A stretch of DNA of 64,000 nt from Blattabacterium cuenoti (GTDB lineage Bacteria; Bacteroidota; Bacteroidia; Flavobacteriales; Blattabacteriaceae), in contig NZ_CP059192.1 in assembly GCF_014251595.1 (NCBI RefSeq), positions 1 to 64,000 of the forward strand, read 5' to 3'. Positions 1 through 8,984 of this stretch are shown here, piece after piece. Every line of letters begins with the position of its first letter. Position 1 is the first letter of the stretch. The notes beneath the pieces were generated by a model. The model had not been told where the DNA came from and did no database searches. It saw only the letters and a program-made list of their open reading frames with translations. Made by a program: the position numbers and the translations under genes.

Positions 1-1239
1 ATGGATAATGAAGCTTTAATAGATTCTTTTTCAGATTTCAAGTATGAAAAAAATATAGATAGAATGAGTCTTATGGCCATTTTAGAAGAATCTATACGAT
101 GCGTTTTAAGGAAAAAATATGAATCATCCAAAAATTACGATATTATTGTAAATCCAGATCAAGGTGATTTAGAAATATGGAGAAATCGTATAGTAGTACA
201 AGATGGACAAGTAAAAGATATAAATAAAGAAATAGAATTATCTACAGCTAGAAAAATAGAACCTGATTTTGAAATTGGAGAAGAAGTGACAGAAAAAGTG
301 GAATTACAATCTTTAGGACGTAGAGCCATTTTATCTCTAAGACAAAATTTACTTTCTAAAATTAACGAATATGATAATACAAATACTTATAAAAAATTTA
401 AAAATAAAATAGGAGAAATAATTAATGTAGAAGTTTATCATGTTTTACCGAAACAAATAATTATGAGAGATGATGAACAAAATGAAATGGTTTTACCTAA
501 ACAAGAACAAATTCCAAGTGACTTTTTTAGGAAAGGAGATCCAGTTAGAGCCTTAGTAAAGCGAGTTGAATGGAAAGATAATAAACCTTTTGCTATTCTT
601 AGTAGAAAAGACGAATCTTTTTTAGAGGAACTTTTTAAGTTAGAAATCCCAGAAGTTTCGGATGGTTTAATTACAGTCAAAAAAGTAGCACGTATTCCAG
701 GAGAAAAAGCTAAAATTGCTGTAGAATCTTATGATGATCGAATAGATCCAGTTGGAGCTTGTGTAGGAATGAAAGGTTCTAGAATTCATCCAATTGTTAG
801 GGAATTAAAAAATGAAAATATAGATGTTATTAATTATACCTCTAATATACAATTATATATTACACGATCTTTAAGTCCTGCTAGAATTTCTATGATGGAA
901 GTTAATGAAGAAAATAAATATGTCAATGTATATGTAAAAATTGAAGAAATATCGAAAGCAATTGGAAAAGGAGGTCAAAATATTAAATTAGCGAGTCAAT
1001 TAACCGGATATAAAATTCATATATTTAGAGATTTTCCTTATGAAGATGACGTAGAATTAACAGAATTTTCTGATGAAATCGAATCAGAAGTTTTGGAAAA
1101 ATTTCATAAAGTCGGTTTAAATACGGCAAAATCTGTTTTAAACTACAATAAAAATGATCTAAAAAAACGTACTAATCTGGAAGAAAAAGTTATAAATAAA
1201 GTATTCACTATTTTAAGAAAAGAATTTGAAGAAGTATAA
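1..1239 (+). CDS. nusA: Transcription termination/antitermination factor NusA
   Basis: NusA binds RNA polymerase and nascent RNA and controls pausing, termination and antitermination. The 412-residue protein has the family order: an N-terminal RNAP-binding domain (to about residue 125), an S1 domain (about 130-205), and KH domains with VGACVGMKGSRI near residue 252 and AIGKGGQNIKLA near 320. A short helix-hairpin-helix tail with GLNTAKSVL ends the protein. The acidic repeats of E. coli NusA are absent, as is usual in Bacteroidota. The ATG is the first base of the window and the N-terminus looks complete for flavobacterial NusA, so the gene is probably whole. infB follows 77 nt downstream, the conserved nusA-infB order. 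A rimP gene would be expected upstream, outside the window. Confidence 0.97.
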   Translation: MDNEALIDSFSDFKYEKNIDRMSLMAILEESIRCVLRKKYESSKNYDIIVNPDQGDLEIWRNRIVVQDGQVKDINKEIELSTARKIEPDFEIGEEVTEKVELQSLGRRAILSLRQNLLSKINEYDNTNTYKKFKNKIGEIINVEVYHVLPKQIIMRDDEQNEMVLPKQEQIPSDFFRKGDPVRALVKRVEWKDNKPFAILSRKDESFLEELFKLEIPEVSDGLITVKKVARIPGEKAKIAVESYDDRIDPVGACVGMKGSRIHPIVRELKNENIDVINYTSNIQLYITRSLSPARISMMEVNEENKYVNVYVKIEEISKAIGKGGQNIKLASQLTGYKIHIFRDFPYEDDVELTEFSDEIESEVLEKFHKVGLNTAKSVLNYNKNDLKKRTNLEEKVINKVFTILRKEFEEV

Positions 1240-1316
1240 ATATATCATTTTTCATTTTTTTTCTTTATAATATTTTTATTTTTGTTTTACCATTAAAATA
1301 CATTTTATATTTTTAT

Positions 1317-3935
1317 ATGACTGATAAAATCAGATTAAAAACAGTATTAACAAAATTTAACATTTCTTTACAAAGAGTAATTAGTTTTTTACAAAAAAAA
1401 GGAATTGAAATAGAACATAATCCTAATGCAAAAATAGGAGAAAAAATATATAAGTTTCTTGTTCGTGAATTTCAAACTTTTAAAGAAATACGAGATGCAT
1501 CAGAAAAAGTTTTTTTGCAAAAAAGAATAGAAAAAGAAAAAATAAAAAAAGAATTACTAAAATCAAAACATATTCGACATTATCCAATTATACGTGCAAA
1601 ATCGGAAAAGTTAATTGAATTTAAAAAAATAGAAAAAATAGATATTGATACATTAGAAAATAAATATGGGACTAAAGAAGAAAAAAAAAATAATTTACAT
1701 CAACATATACATAAAGTAAAAAAAATAGATAACAAATTAAAACATCATAATAAACCTGAACATATTGATACCATTTATCAAAAATTAGATGGAGTCATGT
1801 TAACAGGAGATAGGATCGATTTATCTCAATTTGAGAAAAAAAAAACGAAATTAGAAATTAAAAAAAAACGAAAAAGAATTAAAAAAGAAATTTTCATAGA
1901 AGAAAATATTTCTATAGAAAAAAAGAAAAATAAAGGAAAAGAAAAAAGATCTTCCTTTAAAAAACATTCTAATGAAAAAAAAATAGATAAATCTAGAAAC
2001 AAAAAGAATATACAAAAATCGGAAATTACTGATGAACAAATCAAAAAACAAATTAAAGAAACTTTGGAAAAATTATCTTCCAAAGGAATGAAATCAAAAG
2101 CGTCAAAAATTAGAAAAGAAAAACGTCAGTTTAAAAAAGAAAAAAGACTTTTACAAAATGAAATAGAAAATAAAAAAGAAGAAAAAATTCTTAAACTAGC
2201 TGAATTTACGACAGTTAATGAATTGGCTTCCATGATGAAAGTCAATGCTACTGATGTGATAATATCTTGTATGTCTTTAGGAATTATGGTGACTATGAAT
2301 CAAAGATTAGATGCCGAAATATTAACTTTAGTAGCAGATGAATTTGGATTTAATGTTAAATTTGTTGGACTGGATTTAGAAGAAGCTGTTCAAGATGATA
2401 AAGATTTAGAAGAACATTTAAAACCAAGACCTCCTATTATTACTGTGATGGGACATGTTGATCATGGAAAAACTTCTTTATTAGATTATATTAGAAATAC
2501 TAATGTAATTGCAGGGGAAGCGGGGGGTATTACCCAACATATAGCGGCTTATAGTGTAGAATGTTCTAATAATCAGAGTATTACTTTTTTAGATACTCCA
2601 GGTCATGAAGCTTTCACCGCCATGCGTGCGAGAGGAGCACAAATAACAGATATTGCGATTATAGTTATAGCAGCTGATGATCAAGTGATGCAGCAAACTA
2701 AAGAAGCAATTAGTCATGCTCAAGCAGCTAATGTTCCTATTCTTTTTGTTTTCAATAAAATGGACAAATCTAATGCCAATTCTGATAAAATAAGGGAACA
2801 ATTAGCTAGTTTAAACTTTTTAGTCAAAGAATGGGGAGGAAAATATACTACTCAAGAAATATCAGCTAAATTAGGAACTGGAATAGATGAACTATTAAAA
2901 AAAGTTCTTTTAGTTGCTCAATCATTAAATTTAAAAGCTAATCCCAATAAACCAGCTATAGGAACAGTTATAGAGGCTTCATTAGATAAAGGAAGAGGAT
3001 ATATTACAACTTTACTTTTACAAGGAGGAACATTAAAAGTGGGAGATTATGTTTTGGCAGGAAGTCATCATGGAAAAGTAAAAAATATTTTAGATGAACG
3101 AGGAAAATCTATTTTTTCAGCAGGACCATCTAAACCTATTACTATCTTAGGATTAAATGGAGCGCCTACTGCTGGAGATAAATTTAAAGTCTTTAAAGAC
3201 GAAAAAGAAGCTAAACAACTTGCTTCTAGAAGGGAACAATTACAAAGAGAACAAAATATACGAGCTCAAAAACACCTTACTTTGGATGAAATAGGAAGAC
3301 GTATAGCGTTAGGAGATTTTAAAGAATTAAAAATTATTCTTAAAGGAGACGTAGATGGATCAGTGGAAGCCATTGCTGATGCTCTTCAAAAATTATCTAC
3401 AAATACAATTATAATCAATATTATTTATAAAGGAGTTGGTCAGATTACAGAATCTGATGTTTTATTAGCAAGTGCTTCAGATGCTGTTATTATAGGATTT
3501 AATGTTCGTCCTAATATTGGAGCCAATAATATAGCCAAAAAAGAGAATATCGAAATACGAACTTATTCTATTATATACGATGTGACCAACGATATTCAGG
3601 AAGCTATGGATGGAATGTTATCTCCTGAAATTAGAGAAAAAATATTAGGAAACGCTGAAATTAGAGAAATATTTAAAATACCGAAAGCAGGAACAATAGC
3701 TGGATGTATGGTTATAGAAGGAAAATTATTACGTCAAGCAAAAGTAAGATTAATTAGAGAGGGAATTGTTATTCACAATGGAGAATTTACTTCTATTAAA
3801 CGTTTCAAAGAAGATGTCAAAGAAGTTTCAAAAGGATATGAATGTGGATTAGGAATTAAAAATTATCATAATCTAAAATCTGGAGATATTATAGAAGTTT
3901 ATGAAGAATCATCTGAATATTATAAAAAAAGTTAA
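1317..3935 (+). CDS. infB: Translation initiation factor IF-2
   Basis: IF-2 is the GTPase that brings initiator fMet-tRNA to the 30S subunit and promotes 50S joining. The 872-residue protein has a short IF2_N segment at residues 1-50, then a long, very lysine-rich low-complexity linker (about 60-290). The conserved core follows, with G1 GHVDHGKT at 379-386, G3 DTPGHEAF and G4 NKMD, then the beta-barrel and C-terminal initiator-tRNA-binding domains. The linker is full of poly-A runs, including ten A's at 1681-1690, but the frame stays open. The gene lies 77 nt after nusA and 5 nt before aspS, so the three probably form one transcription unit. A lone TATTTTTG at 1277-1284 resembles a -7 box but has no matching -33 element. 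Confidence 0.98.
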   Translation: MTDKIRLKTVLTKFNISLQRVISFLQKKGIEIEHNPNAKIGEKIYKFLVREFQTFKEIRDASEKVFLQKRIEKEKIKKELLKSKHIRHYPIIRAKSEKLIEFKKIEKIDIDTLENKYGTKEEKKNNLHQHIHKVKKIDNKLKHHNKPEHIDTIYQKLDGVMLTGDRIDLSQFEKKKTKLEIKKKRKRIKKEIFIEENISIEKKKNKGKEKRSSFKKHSNEKKIDKSRNKKNIQKSEITDEQIKKQIKETLEKLSSKGMKSKASKIRKEKRQFKKEKRLLQNEIENKKEEKILKLAEFTTVNELASMMKVNATDVIISCMSLGIMVTMNQRLDAEILTLVADEFGFNVKFVGLDLEEAVQDDKDLEEHLKPRPPIITVMGHVDHGKTSLLDYIRNTNVIAGEAGGITQHIAAYSVECSNNQSITFLDTPGHEAFTAMRARGAQITDIAIIVIAADDQVMQQTKEAISHAQAANVPILFVFNKMDKSNANSDKIREQLASLNFLVKEWGGKYTTQEISAKLGTGIDELLKKVLLVAQSLNLKANPNKPAIGTVIEASLDKGRGYITTLLLQGGTLKVGDYVLAGSHHGKVKNILDERGKSIFSAGPSKPITILGLNGAPTAGDKFKVFKDEKEAKQLASRREQLQREQNIRAQKHLTLDEIGRRIALGDFKELKIILKGDVDGSVEAIADALQKLSTNTIIINIIYKGVGQITESDVLLASASDAVIIGFNVRPNIGANNIAKKENIEIRTYSIIYDVTNDIQEAMDGMLSPEIREKILGNAEIREIFKIPKAGTIAGCMVIEGKLLRQAKVRLIREGIVIHNGEFTSIKRFKEDVKEVSKGYECGLGIKNYHNLKSGDIIEVYEESSEYYKKS

Positions 3936-3940
3936 TCAAT

Positions 3941-5650
3941 ATGATTTATAGAACACATAATTGTGGAGAATTGAGTCGAAAAGATATTGGAAAAGAGGTG
4001 ACATTATCTGGATGGATTCAAAAAATTAGAAATTTAGGATCTTTATTTTTCATAGATATTAGAGATTATTTCGGAGTTACACAATTGATTATTTCTAAAA
4101 AGTCAGTCAAAAAAAATTTTTTTTTAGGAAAAGAATTTTTGATTAAAGTAAAAGGTAAAGTTGTAAAAAGATTATCTAAAAATAACAATATTCCTACAGG
4201 CGAAATCGAAATTTCGGTATCTCATATAGATTTATTAAATTCATCTTTATCTCTTCCTTTCAGTATAGAAAATGAAACCGATGGAAATGAAGAAATTAGA
4301 ATGTTTTATCGATATCTTGATATTAGAAGAAATCCTATTAAAAATAATTTAATTCTTCGTCATAATTTATCTTTGGAAACACGTAATTTTCTTTCTAAGA
4401 ATGGATTTTTAGAAATAGAAACTCCTACATTAATAAATTACACTTCAGAAGGAGCTAGAAGTTTTGTTGTTCCTTCTAGAAGACATCCTAATAAATTTTA
4501 TGCATTAGCTCAATCTCCACAATTATTTAAGCAACTGTTAATGATAGGAGGAATAGACAAATATTTTCAAATTGTCAAATGTTTTAGAGATGAAGATTCT
4601 CGTTCTGATAGACAAATAGAATTTACACAAATAGATTGTGAAATGTCTTTTGTAGAAGTACATGATGTGTTAATATTTTTTGAACATTTTATTAAACATA
4701 TTTTCAAAGAAATAAAGAACATTTCATTAGATCCTTTTCCTTCTATTTCTTATTATGATGCTATAAAAATGTATGGGACAGATTCTCCTGATATTCGTTT
4801 TGGAATGCCTTTTATTGAATTGAATGATTTAATTCAAAAGAAAAATATTAATTTTTTAAAAATACAAGAATTGGTAATAGGAATTAAAATTAATAAAAGT
4901 CATAATACTCATGAAAAAATAAATTTTTTTTTGAAAAAAATAAAAAATCCAAATTTTTTTTGGATAAAATACTTATATGATCGAACTTTTATTCATTCCA
5001 ATCAAAACTTTTTAAATAAAGAAATTATAAAAATTTTTGTAAAACATTTTGAAGCTATTCCCGGAGATTTATTATTTTTTTCTTATGGAAAAGAAAAAAA
5101 AGCTAGAGAAGAACTTGGAAAGATACGGATAAAAATAGCAGATTTTTTAAATTTAAAAAATCCTAATGTTTTTAAACCTTTATGGATTAAAGATTTACCT
5201 CTATTGGAATGGGAAAATGAATCTAAAAAATATAAATCGGTACATCATCCGTTTACGAGTCCCAAAGAAGAAGATATTGATTTTTTGAAAAACAATCCAG
5301 AAAACATACGTTCTAAATCTTACGATTTGATTATAAATGGGATAGAAATAGGAAGTGGATCTATACGTATTCACAATAAAAACGTACAAAATTTAATTTT
5401 TAAACATTTAGGATTATCTCAAAAAGAAATCGAATATAAATATGGTTTTTTTATAAAAGCTTTTGAATATGGGATTCCTCCTCATGGAGGGATCGCTTTT
5501 GGACTAGATAGATTAGTTAATCTTTTAGAAGGAAATAAAAATATAAAAGATTTTATTGCTTTTCCAAAAAATAATTATGGAAAAGATATAATGATAAATA
5601 CTCCATCTTTTTTAGAAAAAGAAAAATTAAAAGAATTACATTTACGTTAA
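3941..5650 (+). CDS. aspS: Aspartyl-tRNA synthetase
   Basis: This class II aminoacyl-tRNA synthetase charges tRNA-Asp. Its 569 residues are slightly fewer than the usual bacterial length of about 585-590. An N-terminal OB-fold anticodon-binding domain (about 1-110) is followed by the class II core. Motif 2 is visible as FRDEDSRSDRQIEFTQID and motif 3 as GIAFGLDRLV near the C-terminus. The bacterial GAD-type insertion (about 285-400) is present but strongly diverged and lysine-rich, which accounts for most of the shortening. The gene starts 5 nt after infB. Its 3' end overlaps the convergent ppa gene by 9 nt. Confidence 0.96.
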   Translation: MIYRTHNCGELSRKDIGKEVTLSGWIQKIRNLGSLFFIDIRDYFGVTQLIISKKSVKKNFFLGKEFLIKVKGKVVKRLSKNNNIPTGEIEISVSHIDLLNSSLSLPFSIENETDGNEEIRMFYRYLDIRRNPIKNNLILRHNLSLETRNFLSKNGFLEIETPTLINYTSEGARSFVVPSRRHPNKFYALAQSPQLFKQLLMIGGIDKYFQIVKCFRDEDSRSDRQIEFTQIDCEMSFVEVHDVLIFFEHFIKHIFKEIKNISLDPFPSISYYDAIKMYGTDSPDIRFGMPFIELNDLIQKKNINFLKIQELVIGIKINKSHNTHEKINFFLKKIKNPNFFWIKYLYDRTFIHSNQNFLNKEIIKIFVKHFEAIPGDLLFFSYGKEKKAREELGKIRIKIADFLNLKNPNVFKPLWIKDLPLLEWENESKKYKSVHHPFTSPKEEDIDFLKNNPENIRSKSYDLIINGIEIGSGSIRIHNKNVQNLIFKHLGLSQKEIEYKYGFFIKAFEYGIPPHGGIAFGLDRLVNLLEGNKNIKDFIAFPKNNYGKDIMINTPSFLEKEKLKELHLR

Positions 5651-6133
5651 ATGATTTTGATATCGTAAACAAGATTCTTTATACACAAAAATGGCTTCTT
5701 TTTGGTCTTTCCAAGGTCCTATTTTCACTTTTTTGTTTTCTAAATCTTTATATACCAAAAAAAAATGCTCTATCTCTTTTCTAGTATGTAAAGATATTTC
5801 ATCAATATTATTTATAATATTATAATTTGGATCAGCAAGAGGAACACAAATGATCTTTTCATCTTTTCCTTTTTCATCTGTCATAAAAAAAATTCCTATT
5901 GGTTTTACTTTTATTAAACAACCTGGTATTGTAGGTTCTGTTAAGAAAACTAAAACATCTAATGGATCCCCATCCATAGAAAGAGTTTTTGGAATAAAAC
6001 CATAATCTGTTGGATAACTCATAGGAGAATATAATACTCGATCTAATCGAATTAGATTATTTTTTTTGTCAAATTCATATTTATTTCTACTTCCTTTAGG
6101 AATCTCAATCATTGCATCAAAACTGATTTTCAT
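5642..6133 (-). CDS. ppa: Inorganic pyrophosphatase
   Basis: A family I soluble pyrophosphatase, which hydrolyses PPi and so drives biosynthetic reactions forward. The signature DGDPLDVLV is present, along with the usual lysines and acidic residues around it. I chose the ATG at 6133 (MKISFDAMIEIPKGS, 163 residues) over a TTG at 6157, because this start matches family N-termini and removes an overlap with the E2 gene. The gene then begins 5 nt after the E2 stop, so the two are probably co-transcribed. The 3' end overlaps aspS by 9 nt. Confidence 0.93.
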   Translation of the reverse strand: MKISFDAMIEIPKGSRNKYEFDKKNNLIRLDRVLYSPMSYPTDYGFIPKTLSMDGDPLDVLVFLTEPTIPGCLIKVKPIGIFFMTDEKGKDEKIICVPLADPNYNIINNIDEISLHTRKEIEHFFLVYKDLENKKVKIGPWKDQKEAIFVYKESCLRYQNHLT

Positions 6134-6138
6134 AATTT

Positions 6139-7317
6139 TTATATTTTTGTATAACAATTAAATTTTTCTAAATATAAAGCTACTTTTTTTGCAAAACATC
6201 CACCTAAAACTCCATCTATAACACGATGATCGTAAGAATGAGATAAATAAATTTTATATCTTATTCCTATTAAATCTCCTTTTGGAGTTTCTATGACTGA
6301 TAATTTTTTTTGAATCATACCTATCGCCATAATAGCTACTTGTGGCTGATGTATAATTGGAGTTCCAAAAAGATTTCCAAAACTACCTATATTACTAATC
6401 GTATAAGTCCCTCCTTGAGTTTCTTCAGGTTTTAATTGATTAGATTTAGCTCTTTTTATTAAATCATTAATAATTTTTATTAATCCTACCAAATTATAAG
6501 AATCTGCATTTTTGATTACAGGAACAATTAAATTTCCATTGGGTAAAGCAGTGGCTAATCCTATATGGATATTTCTTTTTTTGATTATATTAGTTCCAAT
6601 AACGGAAATATTTATCATAGGATGATCTTTTATAGCTTTTACCACACATTCCACAAATACAGACATTAAGGTTAATTTTTCTCCTGTATTTTTCTGAAAA
6701 GTCTCTTTAATTTTTTCTCTCCATTTCACTATATTTGTCACATCTGCTTCAACAAAAGAAGTGACATGCGCAGAAATATTCTTACTGCTAATCATATGTT
6801 TTGCAGTAATCTTACGAATTCTATCCATTTCTATTATTTCTTCATTTTCATTTTTAACATTATCGTATTTAGGTTTAGGAAAAATAATATTGTTTTTTCT
6901 GATATGGATATATTTTAACATATCTTTCTTAGTAATACGTCCTTTTTCTCCACTTCCTTCTATTGTTTCCAATTCATAAAAATTAATTCCTTCTTTTTTA
7001 GCAATACTACGTACAAGAGGAGAATAAAAACGTTTTTTACTTTTTTCTACTGAAATTTTTTCTAAAAAAAATTTTTCTTCCGTTTCTAAAATAGCAATAA
7101 AATTACCCACTTTAGCCACTTCATTAGGAGCGAATAGTTTCTTTTTTAAAACCCCATTTACAGGAGAAGATATTTCAGTATCTATTTTATCTGTAGCTAT
7201 TTCTACCAAAATATCTTCTTTTTTTACAGATTCCCCTTCTTCTTTTAACCAACGAATGATAGTAGCTTCAGCTATGCTTTCACCCATGGCTGGAAGGGGT
7301 AAATTATATTCGGCCAT
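6139..7317 (-). CDS. 2-oxo-acid dehydrogenase complex E2 (dihydrolipoamide acyltransferase)
   Basis: This is the acyl-transferring core subunit of a 2-oxo-acid dehydrogenase complex. The 392 residues hold one lipoyl domain (1-75, lipoylated lysine K44 in ATDKIDTE), a peripheral-subunit-binding domain (about 95-132, ending GRITKKDML) and a CAT domain ending in the active-site motif SHSYDHRVIDG. The single lipoyl domain and the N-terminus LPLPAMGESIAEATII resemble Bacteroidota E2 proteins annotated as branched-chain or generic E2. It is not the 2-oxoglutarate E2, since a separate sucB lies at 56271. Whether it serves pyruvate or branched-chain 2-oxo acids cannot be settled, because no E1 gene is adjacent. 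The ATG at 7317 faces nnr divergently across 100 nt. Confidence 0.9.
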   Translation of the reverse strand: MAEYNLPLPAMGESIAEATIIRWLKEEGESVKKEDILVEIATDKIDTEISSPVNGVLKKKLFAPNEVAKVGNFIAILETEEKFFLEKISVEKSKKRFYSPLVRSIAKKEGINFYELETIEGSGEKGRITKKDMLKYIHIRKNNIIFPKPKYDNVKNENEEIIEMDRIRKITAKHMISSKNISAHVTSFVEADVTNIVKWREKIKETFQKNTGEKLTLMSVFVECVVKAIKDHPMINISVIGTNIIKKRNIHIGLATALPNGNLIVPVIKNADSYNLVGLIKIINDLIKRAKSNQLKPEETQGGTYTISNIGSFGNLFGTPIIHQPQVAIMAIGMIQKKLSVIETPKGDLIGIRYKIYLSHSYDHRVIDGVLGGCFAKKVALYLEKFNCYTKI

Positions 7318-7340
7318 CTAGATAAATCGTTTTATATTTG
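7309..7340 (+). promoter_or_regulatory. Possible promoter of the nnr gene
   Basis: TATATTTG at 7333-7340 matches the Bacteroidota -7 box TAnnTTTG exactly. TTCG at 7309-7312, 20 nt upstream, differs by one base from the -33 TTTG. The spacing equals that of the stronger tRNA and gcvP promoters in this window. The predicted transcript would have a leader of about 70 nt before the nnr ATG. The -33 element lies inside the start of the divergent E2 gene. Confidence 0.35.
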
Positions 7341-7417
7341 CCGATATGAATCGGATTTTGCAATCTAATCAAAATAGAAAACTTACAAAACCAAAAATAA
7401 TAAATTCATTTTAAAAA

Positions 7418-8962
7418 ATGAAAATTCTTTCTTTAAATCAAATTAGAAAAGCAGATCAATATTGTATGGATTATGAATCAATTTCTTCTACTCAATTAAT
7501 GGAAAGAGCAGCTAAAGGTTGTTTTGATTGGATTATTCATCATCATCAATATTTCAAATTAAAAAAAATTCCATTTATAGTATTGGCAGGAAATGGAAAT
7601 AATGGAGGAGATGGACTTTTTTTATCTAAGATGTTGCATTTATATGGAGCTTCCGTTTTTGTATATGAAATGAATATTTCAAATCATTTTTCAAACGATT
7701 TTTTAATCCAAAAAAATAAAATATTAGAACATAAAATAAATTTGAAAACAATTCATGAAGGAGATCAATTTCCTTTTTTTAATCAGGATAGTTATTTGAT
7801 TGATGCTATTTTTGGAATAGGATTTAATCGCGAAATGAATCCATATTGGAAATCTTTTTTTGATTACATAAACGAAACAAAATTTAAAGCAATTATATCT
7901 ATAGATATTCCATCTGGACTATTCTTAGAAAAAAAACATGAAAATTTTGAAGGAATAATTAAAGCGACTCACACTTTAAGTTTTCAAGCTCCAAAATTAT
8001 GTTTTTTATTACCAAATTATGCAGATTATGTTGGGAAATGGTATTTGATAAATATTGGATGGAATAATGATTTTTTGAATAAAATAAAAACTCAAAATTA
8101 TTATATAGATCATCAATTAGTTTTAAGTATATATAAAAAAAAAAAAAGAAGGAAATTTTCACATAAAGGAGATTATGGGCATGGAACTATTATAGGAGGA
8201 CGTTTTGGGATGATAGGATCTGTAGCACTGGCGTCAAGTGCTAGTTTTCGTACTGGAATCGGAAAATTAAGTGTATATATTCCTTCCTGTGGGTATCAAA
8301 TAATACAATCTGTACTTCCAGAAGCTATTGTACATACAGACGTCAAAGACAATTGGATCAGTAATATTGTTATTTCTCATAATAATATAAATGCAATAGG
8401 AATAGGAGTGGGAATGGGAGTTCATCCTCAAACGGTATATGCTGTAGAATCTTTTTTTTTAAATTTATTAAAAATAAATAAAAAAATACCTATAGTCATT
8501 GATGCTGACGCTATAAATATATTATCATCTCAATCAAAACTTTTGGAGCTTCTTCCAAAAGAAGCTATTATTACTCCACATCCAAAAGAATTTCAAAGAT
8601 TATTTGGTTCATGGAAAAACGACTATGAAAAATTATTGATTCTAAAAAAAATGTCTATAAAATATAAAATTTTTATTGTATTAAAAGGAGCACACTCCGT
8701 GATTTCAACCCCTAATGGGGATCAATATTTTAATAGTACAGGAAATACAGGAATGGCGACAGCAGGTAGTGGAGATGTTCTGACGGGAATCATAATGAGT
8801 TTATTGTCTCAAGGTTATTCATCAAAGGAATCATGTATTATGGGTGTTTATTTACATGGATTAGCAGGAGATATTGCTTCAAAAAAATTAAGTAAAGAAG
8901 CTATCATAGCCAATGATATTATTAAAAATATAGGAGAAGCTTATCTAAAAATTAAGGTTTAA
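7418..8962 (+). CDS. nnr: Bifunctional NAD(P)H-hydrate epimerase / ADP-dependent NAD(P)H-hydrate dehydratase
   Basis: This two-domain protein repairs hydrated NADH and NADPH: the N-terminal epimerase (NnrE, about 1-220) interconverts R and S forms and the C-terminal ribokinase-like dehydratase (NnrD, about 240-510) restores the cofactor. Visible motifs are AGNGNNGGDG (residue about 60) and DIPSGL in the first half. The second half has DADAINIL, ITPHPKEF and the ribokinase-type GSGDVLTG. Its 514 residues match the usual fusion length. A run of 13 A's (8135-8147) sits at the domain junction, in frame, and encodes consecutive lysines. The stop is 22 nt from the convergent lnt stop. Confidence 0.95.
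   Translation: MKILSLNQIRKADQYCMDYESISSTQLMERAAKGCFDWIIHHHQYFKLKKIPFIVLAGNGNNGGDGLFLSKMLHLYGASVFVYEMNISNHFSNDFLIQKNKILEHKINLKTIHEGDQFPFFNQDSYLIDAIFGIGFNREMNPYWKSFFDYINETKFKAIISIDIPSGLFLEKKHENFEGIIKATHTLSFQAPKLCFLLPNYADYVGKWYLINIGWNNDFLNKIKTQNYYIDHQLVLSIYKKKKRRKFSHKGDYGHGTIIGGRFGMIGSVALASSASFRTGIGKLSVYIPSCGYQIIQSVLPEAIVHTDVKDNWISNIVISHNNINAIGIGVGMGVHPQTVYAVESFFLNLLKINKKIPIVIDADAINILSSQSKLLELLPKEAIITPHPKEFQRLFGSWKNDYEKLLILKKMSIKYKIFIVLKGAHSVISTPNGDQYFNSTGNTGMATAGSGDVLTGIIMSLLSQGYSSKESCIMGVYLHGLAGDIASKKLSKEAIIANDIIKNIGEAYLKIKV
8135..8147 (+). repeat. 13-base poly-A run inside nnr
   Basis: Thirteen consecutive A's encode lysines at about residues 240-243, between the epimerase and dehydratase domains. 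The reading frame is intact at this length. Runs this long are prone to replication and transcription slippage, so a fraction of transcripts may be out of frame. Confidence 0.9.
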
Positions 8963-8984
8963 ATTTTTATATTCTGATTTTAAT

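Noticed and set aside
1277..1284. TATTTTTG as an infB promoter
   Set aside because: The -7 box matches but there is no TTTG at a suitable distance, and infB is likely transcribed with nusA.
1826..2083. Minus-strand phenylalanine-rich frames inside infB
   Set aside because: They are the complement of the poly-lysine linker of IF-2 (AAA read as TTT), not genes.
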